From: Roseiconus lacunae
GTDB lineage: Bacteria > Planctomycetota > Planctomycetia > Pirellulales > Pirellulaceae
Assembly: GCF_008312935.1 (NCBI RefSeq)
Contig: NZ_VSZO01000001.1
Span: forward strand, 744,001 to 808,000
Direction of reading: 5' to 3'
DNA length: 64,000 nt
Part shown: positions 54,924-64,000 of the stretch, in pieces
Layout of the letters: each line of letters starts with the position of its first letter
Position numbering within the stretch: the stretch's first letter is position 1
Translations under genes and position numbers: made by a program
The notes under the pieces: generated by a model
What the model saw: the letters and a program-made list of their open reading frames with translations, nothing else
Told to the model about the DNA's origin: nothing
Databases searched by the model: none

Positions 54924-56467
54924 AAGGATTCAAAACCCAGTGCCCATCTTGTGGCGGTCCGACCGTTTTTCGCAATAGCTGGGCGCTCGTCACGATCTGC
55001 GATTTTTGTGGCACGACGATCGGACGCACCGACCGTGACGTCAAAGACCTGGGGAAATTTGCCGAGGTCAGCGACCCGGCATCGGGCCTGCGTCGTGGGA
55101 TCAGTGGTCGCTGGAAAGGCAAACGGTTTCACATCGTCGGCCGTGTCCGTTATCGTCACTCCGGGGGCGGTAGCTGGGACGAATGGTACCTGGAATTTCC
55201 CGGCAACCGTGTCGGCTGGTTGAGCGAAGCGCAGGGGCAATTCGCCCTGACAACCCGTTACAACTTGGATAAAGGGATCGACCTGCCGTCCTACGACGGC
55301 GTCGAAGTCATGCAGCGCATTCCGCTGAAAGGCACCGAACTGACGGTCCGTGAAAAAGGCGTTGCCACCGCCGAAGGTGCCGAAGGTGAGATCCCCTGGG
55401 AGTTCGTTCCCGGTTCAGAACATTACTACGTCGACCTGCAAGGGGACGCCAAAGAAGTCGCCACATTTGAGTATGGCGACGAAGGCAGCCACGAAGGCCA
55501 AGCGGCTTTCCTCGGCACCGTCGTCACGCTCAGTGAACTTGGAATCGACGTCGAGCACCTGAAACCCGAGGTCGTCGATAGCGTTGACGCCGTTCAGCTT
55601 TCCTGCCCGAAATGCGCCGGTCCGCTCGCCTTGCGATCCCCCGACGACACACTGCGCATCGCCTGTCCGAACTGTTCGTCGATGCTGGATGTCGATGACG
55701 GTAAATTGTCGTTGTTCAAATCGCTGCATCAAGAAGCCGAACTGATTCAGATCCCACTCGGCAGCGAAGGCATGTTTGGCGACACCAAGTACGTCGTGAT
55801 CGGATTCATGGAACGGTATGCCAAGTGGATGGGGCAGATTTTTCCCTGGGCGGAATACTTGCTCTACAACCGCGACACCGGCTATCGATGGTTGATCTGT
55901 AACGAAGGACATTGGTCACTGGCCGCACCGACGAACGAAGCTCCCAAAGGCGATTCTGCCAAGGTTCGCTACGATGGCGATACCTTTCGCATCTACGATC
56001 GTGGTACCGCCCATGTCCGATACCTACTCGGCGAGTTCTACTGGAAGGTCAACATCGGTGACATGGTAAAGACGTCTGACTATATCTGTCCGCCACGGAT
56101 GTTGTCATTCGAACGAGCCGGATTTGGTAAGTCGCAAGAAGTCACGATTTCCGAATCGCACTACATCACCCCCGAAGAGGTCGAAACGATCTTCGGGGTC
56201 AAAGACCTGAAGCGACCTTGGGGCGTGGGCGTGATCCAACCCAAACCGACGCCGGGGCCACGATTCTGGATGGCTTGGATCGGGTTCCTGTTCTACCTGG
56301 TGTTCGCCGCCGTCGTGATCGGGCGTGGCAAAGCAGACTTTTGGCTGTTCCTTTACGCGGCCATCGGCGTTTCCATCATCCCCGCTTTGATGCTGTTGTA
56401 CTTGCATAATTTCGAAGTCCAACGATGGAAGGACAGTGACTACAGCCCCTACGCGTCGGAGGATTGA
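54920..56467 (+). CDS. Zinc-ribbon DUF4178 membrane protein
   Basis: 515 residues from the ATG at 54920. Two zinc ribbons are placed 220 residues apart: C8-C11/C27-C30 and C229-C232/C249-C252, each followed by a DUF4178-like beta domain, for example FHIVGRVRYRHSGGGSWDEW and KYVVIGFMERYAKWMGQIFP. Two C-terminal transmembrane helices lie at about 446-485 (FWMAWIGFLFYLVFAAVVIG and WLFLYAAIGVSIIPALMLLY). It is therefore a tandem-duplicated DUF4178 protein anchored in the membrane. DUF4178 genes occur with AdoMetDC, spermidine synthase and DUF350 genes in many bacteria. The biochemical role is unknown. Confidence 0.85.
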   Translation: MKGFKTQCPSCGGPTVFRNSWALVTICDFCGTTIGRTDRDVKDLGKFAEVSDPASGLRRGISGRWKGKRFHIVGRVRYRHSGGGSWDEWYLEFPGNRVGWLSEAQGQFALTTRYNLDKGIDLPSYDGVEVMQRIPLKGTELTVREKGVATAEGAEGEIPWEFVPGSEHYYVDLQGDAKEVATFEYGDEGSHEGQAAFLGTVVTLSELGIDVEHLKPEVVDSVDAVQLSCPKCAGPLALRSPDDTLRIACPNCSSMLDVDDGKLSLFKSLHQEAELIQIPLGSEGMFGDTKYVVIGFMERYAKWMGQIFPWAEYLLYNRDTGYRWLICNEGHWSLAAPTNEAPKGDSAKVRYDGDTFRIYDRGTAHVRYLLGEFYWKVNIGDMVKTSDYICPPRMLSFERAGFGKSQEVTISESHYITPEEVETIFGVKDLKRPWGVGVIQPKPTPGPRFWMAWIGFLFYLVFAAVVIGRGKADFWLFLYAAIGVSIIPALMLLYLHNFEVQRWKDSDYSPYASED

Positions 56468-56470
56468 TCG

Positions 56471-56665
56471 ATGAAACAAACTGTCTGGATCACCTTCCTT
56501 ACGGTCGGCTTTTTAGTTTGTTCCTGGTTCACGATGGCCGCCGCGTTCGGCTGGAAAGCACCTAGCCTGGGCGTCGCCAAAGCGATCAGCAGTGGTTCGC
56601 GGTCGAGCAGCGGATACTACGGTGGAGGCCGATCGTATGGCGGATCATGGGGCTTTGGAAAATAA
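56471..56665 (+). CDS. Small membrane protein with a Gly/Ser/Tyr-rich tail
   Basis: 64 residues, unrecognised. An N-terminal hydrophobic helix (about 5-27) is followed by KAPSLGVAKAIS and a tail SSSGYYGGGRSYGGSWGFGK. It begins three bases after the DUF4178 stop and is 36 bases before the DUF350 gene, so it is a genuine operon member. Tails of this kind are often low-complexity and could be a substrate for modification, which is only a suggestion. Confidence 0.8.
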   Translation: MKQTVWITFLTVGFLVCSWFTMAAAFGWKAPSLGVAKAISSGSRSSSGYYGGGRSYGGSWGFGK

Positions 56666-56701
56666 CCGAACGCGATCACAATCGACGATCGAATCAAAGA
56701 G

Positions 56702-56980
56702 ATGGAGAATCACACGATGATATTTTTAGAAACGGCGTTGCCCTTGGCTCAAGAGACGCCCACGGCGCTACAGCTTTTGGGCGCACACTTGGTCGCCGCG
56801 ATTGTCTTTTCGGTCGTCGGGATTGTGGTGCTCGGCATCGCGATCTTGTTGATGGAAAAACTGACACCGTTTTCGATTTCCAAGGAGATCATCGAGGAGC
56901 ATAACCAAGCCCTCGGAACGATCCTCGGTGCGATCTTTCTCGGCATCTCGATCATCATCGCGGCAGCCATCCTAGGATGA
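56702..56980 (+). CDS. DUF350 (YjfL/UPF0719-like) membrane protein
   Basis: 92 residues with two membrane helices: about 25-48 ([20 protein letters not shown]) and 68-91 ([20 protein letters not shown]), separated by the [14 protein letters not shown] loop that is typical of the family. The family usually has four helices as a tandem pair of DUF350 units; this is the single-unit form. The stop overlaps the ATG of the next gene by four bases (ATGA). DUF350 proteins are linked to PspA, glutathionylspermidine-type and spermidine-synthase genes. Confidence 0.85.
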   Translation: MENHTMIFLETALPLAQETPTALQLLGAHLVAAIVFSVVGIVVLGIAILLMEKLTPFSISKEIIEEHNQALGTILGAIFLGISIIIAAAILG

Positions 56981-58509
56981 TCAATCGCGCGCCGAATTAC
57001 CTGCTGTATTTGAACGTTCTGGTCATCGCGACCTGCGGTCTGATTTACGAACTTTTGGCAGGCACCCTGGCGAGTTACCTGCTCGGCGACAGCGTCTCGC
57101 AATTTTCATTCGTGATCGGCGTGTATCTTTCGGCGCTCGGCATCGGGTCATGGTTGTCGAAATACGTCGACGACAAACTCGCCCGCACGTTCATCGAGAT
57201 CGAACTTGCGCTCGCGCTGCTCGGTGGCCTTTCGACCCCACTGTTGTTTCTGGCGTTCGGTCACATCACTTGGTTTCGCATCGCCTTATTCAGTTCCGTC
57301 GTCGCGATCGGAACCCTGGTCGGACTCGAATTACCGCTTTTAATGCGGATCATGCGCGAGCATTTGGATTTCCGAGAACTGGTCGCCCGTGTCCTGACGT
57401 TTGATTACATCGGCGCTCTGCTGGCGTCCGTTCTATTTCCGATCTTTCTCGTGCCACGGCTTGGGCTGGTTCGAACGTCCGTGGTATTCGGAATTCTCAA
57501 TGCCGCCGTCGGCCTATGGGGGACGTACCTGCTACGACCGCTGTTATCGAGTCGTGGACTGGGCGGGCTGCGCGGTCGTAGTTTCCTCGTGATTGGGATT
57601 TTAGCGATCGTGTTCATCAAAGCCGATGCGCTGACGCAGTGGTCTGAAGAATCCATTTTGGAAAACCCGATCGTTCATACGTCTCAATCGGAGTTTCAAC
57701 GGATCGTCGTGACGAAGCATCGTGATGACTTCCAGCTTCATCTCAATGGTCACTTGCAATTCAATTCACGTGACGAGTATCGCTACCACGAAGCTCTCGT
57801 TCATCCGGTGCTCGGTGCCGCACCGTCGATCGAAAACGTCCTGGTCCTGGGCGGCGGTGACGGCTTGGCGGTTCGTGAAATTCTACGTTATCCCGATGTC
57901 CAATCGGTCACACTTGTCGACCTCGATCCCGCGATGACGGAACTGGCGACGAATTTCGAGCCACTTGCCGAACTGAATCAACACTCGTTGACCGATCCGC
58001 GCGTGACAGTGATCAACCGGGATGCCTTCGTCTGGATCGACGAAGGCGACGAACGGTTTGATGCCGCTGTGATCGACTTCCCAGACCCCGGCACCTACTC
58101 GGTCGGCAAGCTTTATACGACTCATTTCTTCAGCTTGCTTCATCGACGCCTCACCGATGACGCGGTTATTTCGGTGCAATGTACCTCACCACTTGTCGCG
58201 CCAAAATCATACTGGTGCATCTTAGAAACCATCCGTCAGGCCGGATTCGACGTCCAAGGCTACCGTGCCTCGGTGCCTACCTTCGGCGTGTGGGGCTTTG
58301 CCTTGGCGGACAAGTCACCGTTAAAGAGTGTTCCCGATGGATCGGCGTTCGCATTCCGTAAATTACCCGATCATTTGCGTTTTTTGAATGATCAAAACCG
58401 GTTGGCAATGTTTGCGTTGCCGCTTGACGTACAGCCGTTAAAAATCGATGCAAACCGTTTGAACAACCAAGCGTTGGTACGATACTACGAACAAGAATGG
58501 TCTCGTTGA
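56977..58509 (+). CDS. Membrane-fused spermidine-synthase-like enzyme
   Basis: 510 residues. The N-terminal ~210 residues form about seven membrane helices ([20 protein letters not shown], then [20 protein letters not shown] and so on). The C-terminal half is a Rossmann-type aminopropyltransferase domain: [37 protein letters not shown] (AdoMet site), [12 protein letters not shown], and [19 protein letters not shown] with the catalytic Asp pair. It would transfer an aminopropyl group from decarboxylated AdoMet to an amine or another acceptor at the membrane. It closes the operon; a small palindrome CTAGCGC-ACC-GCGCTAG follows at 58541-58557. Confidence 0.88.
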   Translation: MINRAPNYLLYLNVLVIATCGLIYELLAGTLASYLLGDSVSQFSFVIGVYLSALGIGSWLSKYVDDKLARTFIEIELALALLGGLSTPLLFLAFGHITWFRIALFSSVVAIGTLVGLELPLLMRIMREHLDFRELVARVLTFDYIGALLASVLFPIFLVPRLGLVRTSVVFGILNAAVGLWGTYLLRPLLSSRGLGGLRGRSFLVIGILAIVFIKADALTQWSEESILENPIVHTSQSEFQRIVVTKHRDDFQLHLNGHLQFNSRDEYRYHEALVHPVLGAAPSIENVLVLGGGDGLAVREILRYPDVQSVTLVDLDPAMTELATNFEPLAELNQHSLTDPRVTVINRDAFVWIDEGDERFDAAVIDFPDPGTYSVGKLYTTHFFSLLHRRLTDDAVISVQCTSPLVAPKSYWCILETIRQAGFDVQGYRASVPTFGVWGFALADKSPLKSVPDGSAFAFRKLPDHLRFLNDQNRLAMFALPLDVQPLKIDANRLNNQALVRYYEQEWSR

Positions 58510-58581
58510 GCACCAATTCGAAGCTCCTGGGACGAATCCGCTAGCGCACCGCGCTAGACCAACTGTTCGGGTTCGACTCAT

Positions 58582-58645
58582 CAGCCGATGGGTGTTAGCC
58601 CCATGTGTTGCACCGAAACCGTGGCTAACGCCAACCGGCTAATCC
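58582..58645. repeat. Dispersed palindromic repeat, family 1 (copy D)
   Basis: CAGCCGATGGGTGTTAGCC at 58582-58600 pairs with GGCTAACGCCAACCGGCT at 58623-58640 around a TGTTGCACCGAAACCG loop. It shares about 110 bases of homology with copy A including flanks (CTAGACCA, GGGTTCGACT and GACGAAGCRCGAGC). It is the downstream boundary of the polyamine operon. Confidence 0.85.
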
Positions 58646-58798
58646 TGTTTCCAAATGTTGACGAAGCGCGAGCGTCGCTCGCCGATCGCTTAGAATGCGT
58701 GGACGCTTGGATTGTTCAAGACCAAGGCTGCTTTCGATGATCGTGCTTCAATCATAGGCAGTCATTCACTCGTGTTAGTTCTACGATGAGTCTGATTC

Positions 58799-59695
58799 AT
58801 GACACCCCGAACCGTTCGATTGGCTTCTGTTGTACTGTTGAACTTGGTCGTGCTGACGAGTGCAACCGTTGTGGAAGCTCAGGAATCATCCGAACGCCCC
58901 AGTGGCGTCTTTCACCGCGAAGTCATCTACGGTCATAAAGACGGCTTGGCGATGACATTTGATGTGTTTGAGCCCGACGGCGAAGCCAACGGGGCCGCAG
59001 TCGTATTCATCGTCAGTGGCGGTTGGCGATCGAAGTGGTCACCACCGACTCAAATGCGGATTTTGCTTTCGCCTTTTCTGGCTAGCGGTTACAAAGTCTT
59101 CGCGGTGCGGCACGGCAGCAGCCCACGGTATTCGATCGCGGAAGCGGTTTCGGATGTGCGCCGTGCCATCCGTGTGATCCGGAATGATTCGGGGCAGTAC
59201 AACATTGATCCCCAACGGATCGGTTCGATCGGAATGAGCGCCGGCGGTCACTTGACGTTGATGCTGGCCACCACTGGTGACGATGGTGATCGCGACAGCA
59301 GTGATCCTCTTGAAAAGACAGGAAGCCGAATCACGGCGGGCGTTGCCTTGGTGCCGCCGAGTGACTTGACCAATTATGTCTGGAGCACTCCGGGGCTCGC
59401 CGACCAGTATCGCCGCTTTCCCGGACTGGACATTTCCAAGGAGGAAGCGAAATCAGTCTCGCCCTTGTACTTCGTTACTCCCGATGATGCACCCTGCTTA
59501 ATCATCTCCGGCGGCAAAGACACGCTCGTCCTTCCCGAACAGGGCCGATGGATCCATGAAAAGATGGATGAGGCAGATGTCGAAAACAAATTCATCGTCT
59601 ATGAAAACTCCGGTCACGGCTTGGGGAGCGACATGCACCACGCGATCACCGAAGCGATCGCTTGGTTCGATCAACATCTAACGCCGGCTCCGTAA
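58799..59695 (+). CDS. Exported alpha/beta hydrolase (esterase/lipase)
   Basis: 298 residues. A signal segment (about 8-28, ending VEAQ) is followed by an alpha/beta hydrolase of the BD-FAE-like type: VVFIVSGGWRS with the oxyanion Gly pair, GSIGMSAGGHLTLML (catalytic Ser in GxSxG), LIISGGKDTLVLPEQG (Asp) and ENSGHGLGSDMHHAI (His). No obvious operon partner; 59 bases separate it from the epimerase gene. The esterified substrate is unknown. Confidence 0.88.
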   Translation: MTPRTVRLASVVLLNLVVLTSATVVEAQESSERPSGVFHREVIYGHKDGLAMTFDVFEPDGEANGAAVVFIVSGGWRSKWSPPTQMRILLSPFLASGYKVFAVRHGSSPRYSIAEAVSDVRRAIRVIRNDSGQYNIDPQRIGSIGMSAGGHLTLMLATTGDDGDRDSSDPLEKTGSRITAGVALVPPSDLTNYVWSTPGLADQYRRFPGLDISKEEAKSVSPLYFVTPDDAPCLIISGGKDTLVLPEQGRWIHEKMDEADVENKFIVYENSGHGLGSDMHHAITEAIAWFDQHLTPAP

Positions 59696-59754
59696 AGTAG
59701 GTCAGACATTTCGTCCCTGGCAGAGTTCCCCTGTCGACTTCGACTTTCAATCGC

Positions 59755-60777
59755 ATGAACGGATTAGGTGAAATCAAGCATGCTCTTGTGACCGGCGCTA
59801 CCGGATTCATCGGCCAGCGACTGGTGGAGCATCTGACCTTGGGTGGGACTGAAGTCAGCTGTTTTGTTCGGCCGACATCCGATTGTTCGGTATTAGAGTC
59901 GTCGCAACCTCGCATCTACGTTGGCCAACTGAACGATCTAACATCGCTACGACGTGCGATCGAAGGGACTCAGGTTGTCTTCCATCTTGCCGGAACGACG
60001 AAAGCACTGCTGCGGCAGACATTCCACGAAGCAAACGTCGATGGCGCTCGTCACGTCGCTCAAGTCTGTGCCGAATGCGATGATCCGCCCACGATGATTC
60101 ACGTTTCGTCGCTCGCCGCCGTCGGAGCCAGTTCGGGAAACGACGCCCGGGTGGAGTCCGATCTGCCATCACCGGTTTCGGATTATGGCCGTAGCAAACT
60201 CGCCGGCGAAGAGACAGTTAAAACTTTCGCCAACAGGATCCCGGTGACCATCGTGCGTCCGCCGATTGTCGTGGGGCCGAACGATCATGATGGCTTTGAA
60301 ATGTTTCAGGGTATCAAGCGTTTCGGCGTTCATATCGTTCCTGGATCTCAAGACCACCGGTTCTCCGTCGTCCATGTCGACGATCTATGCGATGCGTTAA
60401 TCCGCTTGGCACAAGTCGGTAAACGGGTCAGCCCGCTTGCGATCGATGACGGCGTTTACTTTGTAACGCTCCCCGAACGCCCCACCTATGCAGAGCTAGG
60501 ACACATGATCGCGCGGTCACTCGGAAGGCAGCGAGCAAGAATCATCCGCCTTCCAATGCCGGTGCTGCGGGCGATCGCCGGGGCAAACCAGTGGATTTCG
60601 AAACTGCGTCACCGTCCACACATCCTTAATCTCGATAAAGCCCGTGAAGCCGCGGCAGGGTCATGGACTTGTAGTGCAGACAAACTGCGAAAGGATACTG
60701 ATTTAAAGTTTGGTTGTTCACTTCAAGAACGTCTGGACCAAACCAGCCAATGGTATCGCGACCACCACTGGTTTTAA
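59755..60777 (+). CDS. NAD-dependent epimerase/dehydratase (extended SDR)
   Basis: 340 residues. HALVTGATGFIGQRLVEHL is the NAD-binding TGxxGxxG motif, and the catalytic Tyr/Lys is in SDYGRSKLAGEE. Further typical parts: VHVSSLAAVGAS, RPPIVVGPND, and FSVVHVDDLCDALI. Members act on nucleotide sugars, sterols or flavonoid-like substrates; the one here is not defined. No signal peptide, so cytoplasmic. Confidence 0.9.
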   Translation: MNGLGEIKHALVTGATGFIGQRLVEHLTLGGTEVSCFVRPTSDCSVLESSQPRIYVGQLNDLTSLRRAIEGTQVVFHLAGTTKALLRQTFHEANVDGARHVAQVCAECDDPPTMIHVSSLAAVGASSGNDARVESDLPSPVSDYGRSKLAGEETVKTFANRIPVTIVRPPIVVGPNDHDGFEMFQGIKRFGVHIVPGSQDHRFSVVHVDDLCDALIRLAQVGKRVSPLAIDDGVYFVTLPERPTYAELGHMIARSLGRQRARIIRLPMPVLRAIAGANQWISKLRHRPHILNLDKAREAAAGSWTCSADKLRKDTDLKFGCSLQERLDQTSQWYRDHHWF

Positions 60778-60853
60778 TGCTCTGCCGAACACCGGGACCG
60801 TGGGCGGCGCCGTCGGCTTACGCATTGGATCATACCGATTTTCGAATCGGCCC

Positions 60854-63187
60854 TTACAACGACATCCGCTTTAATCGCATCGCATTGGTGACGATGACAA
60901 AATCGGATCCGACCATCGCGAGCGCCGCGGTAATCGGATGAAGCTCGCGAAGCCATAGCGGCAACGCGTCGACCCCGGCAAGGACTCCGGCCGCAATCGG
61001 AATCAGCGCGATGTTATAGGCGAATGCCCAGAACAAGTTTTGCTTAATGTTCCGCATCGTCGCCCGCGAGAGTTTGATCGCACGATCCACTCCGTGTAGA
61101 TCACCGGCGAGCAAGGTCACATCGGCGGCTTCGATCGCGACGTCGGTGCCGGTGCCGATGGCGATACCGACGTCGGCTTTGGCAAGCGCCGGGGCGTCGT
61201 TGATACCATCGCCCACCATCGCCACACGATGCCCAGCGGCTTGCAGTCGGCTGATACGGTCTGTCTTTTCACCGGGGAGCACTTCGGCGATCACATCGGT
61301 GATGCCAACCTTGTCCGCGACCGCCGATGCCGTTTCTTGATTGTCCCCGGTCAGCATTGACACTTCGATGCCGCGATCTCGCAATGACCGGATCGCGTCG
61401 GCAGCTTCGGGCTTGATCTGATCGGCAACTGCGATCAAACCGGCGGGCTTTCCGTCGACTGAGACGCCGAGAACGGTCTTTGCCTCCGCACGAATCTTTG
61501 CAGCTTGTTGTTCAAACCTTGACATCTCGTCGGTCGCAGGAGCATCGGATGAACTCCAGGCAAATTCCAGGCGTCCAACCTTGACCTGTGATCGATCGAG
61601 TTTTGCTTCGATTCCGCGTCCGGTGAACGATTGCACGTCATCGGGATAAGACAACTCGATCTGTGATTCGTCAGCCTTTTTAACAATCGCTTTGGCGATC
61701 GGGTGCCCGCTGCCTCTTTCGGCACTCGCCGCAACACGCAGTATGGTCGACGCATCGAAATCGCCAAAAGGAACCACGTCGGTGACGAATTGTTGGCCCA
61801 ACGTAACGGTCCCGGTCTTGTCCAGAACAACGTGATTGATCCCTCCGACCTGCTGGATCGCACCGCTTGATTTGAACAGCACACCGTTTTCTGCGCCCCG
61901 GCCCATCCCAACCGTGACCGCCAGCGGCGTCGCCAAACCCATCGCACAAGGGCACGAGATGATCAACACCGCGATCATTCGCAGCATCGCTGCGAGGGGA
62001 TCGCCAACGACGAAGAACCAAACACAAAACGCCAGCAACGACACGAAAACAACGATCGGAACAAAGACCGCAGAGATCTGATCGGCAAGGTGTTGAATCG
62101 GTGCCTTCGTCGCCTGGGCTTCGTTGACTTGGCGTACGATTTTTGCCAGCGTGCTCTCTTTACCGACGGCGCTTGCACGGATCGTCAGCATACCGTCGCA
62201 ATTCATCGTCGCCCCGATCACATCGCTGCCAGCCTGCTTGGCGACCGGAACGCTTTCCCCGGTAATCATACTTTCGTCGACGTCCGAACTGCCCGACAAC
62301 ACCGTTCCGTCGACGGGAATTTTCTCTCCCGGACGAACGATGACATGATCACCGCGAACGACCTCATCGATCGGAACTTCGACCTCTTGCAGATTCTTGA
62401 GCACGCGTGCCGACTTGGATTGTAAGTTCAACAACGCACCGATCGCATCACCCGTGCGAGAACGTGCCCGGCTTTCGATCCAGTGCCCCAAGATGACCAG
62501 TGTGATGATGGTCGCCGAGGTTTCAAAGTAAACATGATGACCAAGTAGGTGACTGCCAAACGTCAACGCAATCATGACGGCGACGCTGTAAGCAAACGCC
62601 ACACTGGTGCTCATCGCAACCAATACGTCCATGTCGGCGACACCGTTTCGAAGGCTGCGGTACGCCCCGACATAAAACTTTGCACCGACCACGAACTGCA
62701 CCGGGATCGCTAAGGCGAACATTAAATAGTTCACCCACGGAGCCATCGCCCATGACCCCCACAAACCAAAATCCCGTCCCATGCTAAGTACGAAAAGCGG
62801 CAGGGTCAGCGCGACGCCAAGCCACATCAACCAACGGGCGCGACGCTCCGAATCACGCGCGTCGTTTTCAAACGATTGCTCGTCATCTTGAACGGTAAAA
62901 CCGGTCTGCCGAATCGCCTCGGCCAACTCATCCCGACTGGTTTCACCCGGCTGATAATCAACGACGACACTTCCCCCGGCGACGTTCACCACAGCGGATT
63001 CCACGGCCGCGTTACGGGTCAATGATTTTTCGATCGACCGGGCACAGTTGACGCATGTCATGCCGCCGACCGTGAATTCAATCCGTTCTTTGGCCGCCGT
63101 GGACGAATCAATGCTCGGGGAGTCAATGAGCGGCGGGTTCGAAATCGGCGTGGCAGCGTTTGACGGGGGCGTCGAATCAGTCGGCAT
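60854..63187 (-). CDS. copA: Copper-translocating P1B-type ATPase (CopA/ActP-like)
   Basis: About 777 residues from the ATG at 63187 (63280 is a longer alternative). An N-terminal HMA domain has [16 protein letters not shown] (metal-binding CxxC). Membrane helices follow, then the transport motif [15 protein letters not shown], the phosphorylation motif [20 protein letters not shown], and [20 protein letters not shown]. The last helices read [16 protein letters not shown] and [16 protein letters not shown], where the usual M-x-x-S-S copper motif is MVGSD. It lies downstream of ccoI/ccoS and overlaps ccoS by 11 bases, so it may supply copper to cbb3 oxidase. Confidence 0.95.
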   Translation of the reverse strand: MPTDSTPPSNAATPISNPPLIDSPSIDSSTAAKERIEFTVGGMTCVNCARSIEKSLTRNAAVESAVVNVAGGSVVVDYQPGETSRDELAEAIRQTGFTVQDDEQSFENDARDSERRARWLMWLGVALTLPLFVLSMGRDFGLWGSWAMAPWVNYLMFALAIPVQFVVGAKFYVGAYRSLRNGVADMDVLVAMSTSVAFAYSVAVMIALTFGSHLLGHHVYFETSATIITLVILGHWIESRARSRTGDAIGALLNLQSKSARVLKNLQEVEVPIDEVVRGDHVIVRPGEKIPVDGTVLSGSSDVDESMITGESVPVAKQAGSDVIGATMNCDGMLTIRASAVGKESTLAKIVRQVNEAQATKAPIQHLADQISAVFVPIVVFVSLLAFCVWFFVVGDPLAAMLRMIAVLIISCPCAMGLATPLAVTVGMGRGAENGVLFKSSGAIQQVGGINHVVLDKTGTVTLGQQFVTDVVPFGDFDASTILRVAASAERGSGHPIAKAIVKKADESQIELSYPDDVQSFTGRGIEAKLDRSQVKVGRLEFAWSSSDAPATDEMSRFEQQAAKIRAEAKTVLGVSVDGKPAGLIAVADQIKPEAADAIRSLRDRGIEVSMLTGDNQETASAVADKVGITDVIAEVLPGEKTDRISRLQAAGHRVAMVGDGINDAPALAKADVGIAIGTGTDVAIEAADVTLLAGDLHGVDRAIKLSRATMRNIKQNLFWAFAYNIALIPIAAGVLAGVDALPLWLRELHPITAALAMVGSDFVIVTNAMRLKRMSL

Positions 63188-63362
63188 GTTTTTTCTCCGG
63201 CCCCCGCGTGGATTCGTCGACGCGGCGTTCGTCCACCAAAATACGGACCGAAGGCGTGTCGAGGTCGTCGTACTGTCCATCGCGAATGCAATACAAGCAA
63301 GCGATCAATCCCGCCCCACCGAGCAACAGAGCAATTGGCAAAGCGATATACAGGACACTCAT
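63177..63362 (-). CDS. ccoS: cbb3-type cytochrome oxidase assembly protein CcoS
   Basis: 61 residues from the ATG at 63362 ([16 protein letters not shown]), a single N-terminal membrane helix with the CcoS pattern [20 protein letters not shown]. Longer upstream frame (63440) is not supported. FixS/CcoS is needed for maturation of cbb3 oxidase. It sits between a ccoI-like ATPase gene and copA. Confidence 0.93.
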   Translation of the reverse strand: MSVLYIALPIALLLGGAGLIACLYCIRDGQYDDLDTPSVRILVDERRVDESTRGPEKKHAD

Positions 63363-63394
63363 GTTTGAGCCGCAAGTTGTGGGACGATTCAGCC

Positions 63395-64000
63395 TTAGCG
63401 AGTCAGCTCCCCAACGTTTTTGGCCCGAAACGTGGGCCAAGCCAGGGTGACCGATAAGACAGAAATGGAGCTGATTGGCATCAAAATGGCGGCGATCAGG
63501 GGGCTGATAAAGCCAAAGATTGCCAATAGGACAGCAAAGACATTGTACGTCAATGAAATTGCAAAGGCCGTTCCAATCAGCCGGTTACACGATCGTGAAG
63601 CCTCAAGCAATTCCGCAATACTATGCAGCGTCCCGCTCGCCACGAACACACTCGCCGCCTGCAGACTGACCTCGGCGCCCCCTCGAACGGCGATCCCGAC
63701 CTCGGCGGCGGCCAGCGACGCGGCATCGTTCGCGCCATCACCCACCATCAACACGGGCGACTGCGTTTTGTCGCTGACGATGGCCAATTTGTCTTCCGGT
63801 GATAGATCTCCCCGGGCCCGGTCAGCTTCGATTCCAAGCTGCCTCGCGACATCCTGGACCACGACCGGGTGATCCCCCGAAAGAATGCCCGTTTTCCAGC
63901 CCCGACGACGAAACGATTCGATCATCGCCGCCGCGTCAGGCTTTAAACGATCGGCCACTCCAATGACAGCCAACGCGATGGTATCGATTCCAACGATAAT
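63395..64000 (-). CDS. ccoI: Partial P-type ATPase, CcoI/FixI-like (C-terminal part)
   Basis: The C-terminal ~201 residues of a P1B ATPase; the frame is open to the window edge with no start in view. Seen: ADRLKPDAAAMIESFRRRG, TGILSGDHPVVVQDVAR, MVGDGANDAASLAAAEVGIA (the hinge motif) and two C-terminal membrane helices (LIGTAFAISLTYNVFAVLLA, then SPLIAAILMPISSISVLSVT). The neighbouring ccoS supports the ccoI/fixI assignment over a general copper exporter. The 5' part, with the CPC and DKTGT motifs, lies outside. Confidence 0.88.
   Translation of the reverse strand: MIVGIDTIALAVIGVADRLKPDAAAMIESFRRRGWKTGILSGDHPVVVQDVARQLGIEADRARGDLSPEDKLAIVSDKTQSPVLMVGDGANDAASLAAAEVGIAVRGGAEVSLQAASVFVASGTLHSIAELLEASRSCNRLIGTAFAISLTYNVFAVLLAIFGFISPLIAAILMPISSISVLSVTLAWPTFRAKNVGELTR

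Overview
The window looks like chromosomal DNA of a planctomycete, most likely a Rhodopirellula-like member of the Pirellulaceae. Reasons: a DUF1592-type cytochrome protein paired with a DUF1552 protein, two secreted sulfatases, a leucine-rich-repeat lipoprotein, a zinc-ribbon Ser/Thr kinase, an ECF sigma factor overlapping a probable kinase gene, many Tat or Sec signal peptides, few clear Shine-Dalgarno sites, and several families of dispersed palindromic repeats. Most of the content is housekeeping. I see no prophage, CRISPR array, tRNA or rRNA.

Layout. 1-5.3 kb: sigma factor with the start of an overlapping gene, a glycosyltransferase/FAD oxidoreductase pair, then a REP-associated transposase (RAYT) bracketed by two inverted REP pairs. 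4-8.7 kb: purH-trpC-GT87 on the minus strand and hisF on the plus strand. 8.7-18.2 kb: exported phosphoesterase, LRR lipoprotein, the RNase P RNA gene rnpB, sulfatase, DUF1592/DUF1552 pair, hydroxypyruvate-isomerase-like protein. 18.2-22.8 kb: xseB-ispA-dxs-nadK (isoprenoid precursors and NADP). 23-27 kb: coiled-coil protein and a membrane Ser/Thr kinase. 27.1-27.7 kb: Hsp20 gene behind a textbook sigma-54 promoter.

27.9-37.9 kb is a complete Bat/MoxR operon (MoxR, DUF58, a BatD-like/DUF4381-like protein, VWA BatA, a fused BatB-BatC giant, BatD). 37.9-44.1 kb: carbamoyltransferase, a CsrA domain fused to a receiver-like domain, prepilin peptidase, class II photolyase. 44.1-46 kb: palindromic repeats, then rplM-rpsI-infA. 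46-52.7 kb: sulfatase, SMP-30-like protein, NAD(P)HX epimerase, FmdB-type protein, DNA polymerase I.

53.3-58.5 kb is a compact six-gene operon: SPFH/virion-core-like protein, S-adenosylmethionine decarboxylase-like enzyme, tandem DUF4178 zinc-ribbon membrane protein, a Gly/Ser-tailed micro-protein, DUF350 protein, and a membrane-anchored spermidine-synthase-like enzyme. This resembles envelope-stress/polyamine neighbourhoods known from comparative genomics but has no PspA here, and it is the best candidate for an incompletely described system. The window ends with an esterase, an NAD-dependent epimerase, a copper-type P1B ATPase, ccoS, and the 3' part of a ccoI/fixI-like ATPase that runs off the edge.

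The most interesting items are the CsrA-receiver fusion, the polyamine/SPFH/DUF350 operon, the RAYT whose start and stop codons abut REP sequences (with a neighbouring protein ending in REP-encoded residues), the sigma-54 promoter of the heat-shock gene, and the several palindromic repeat families.
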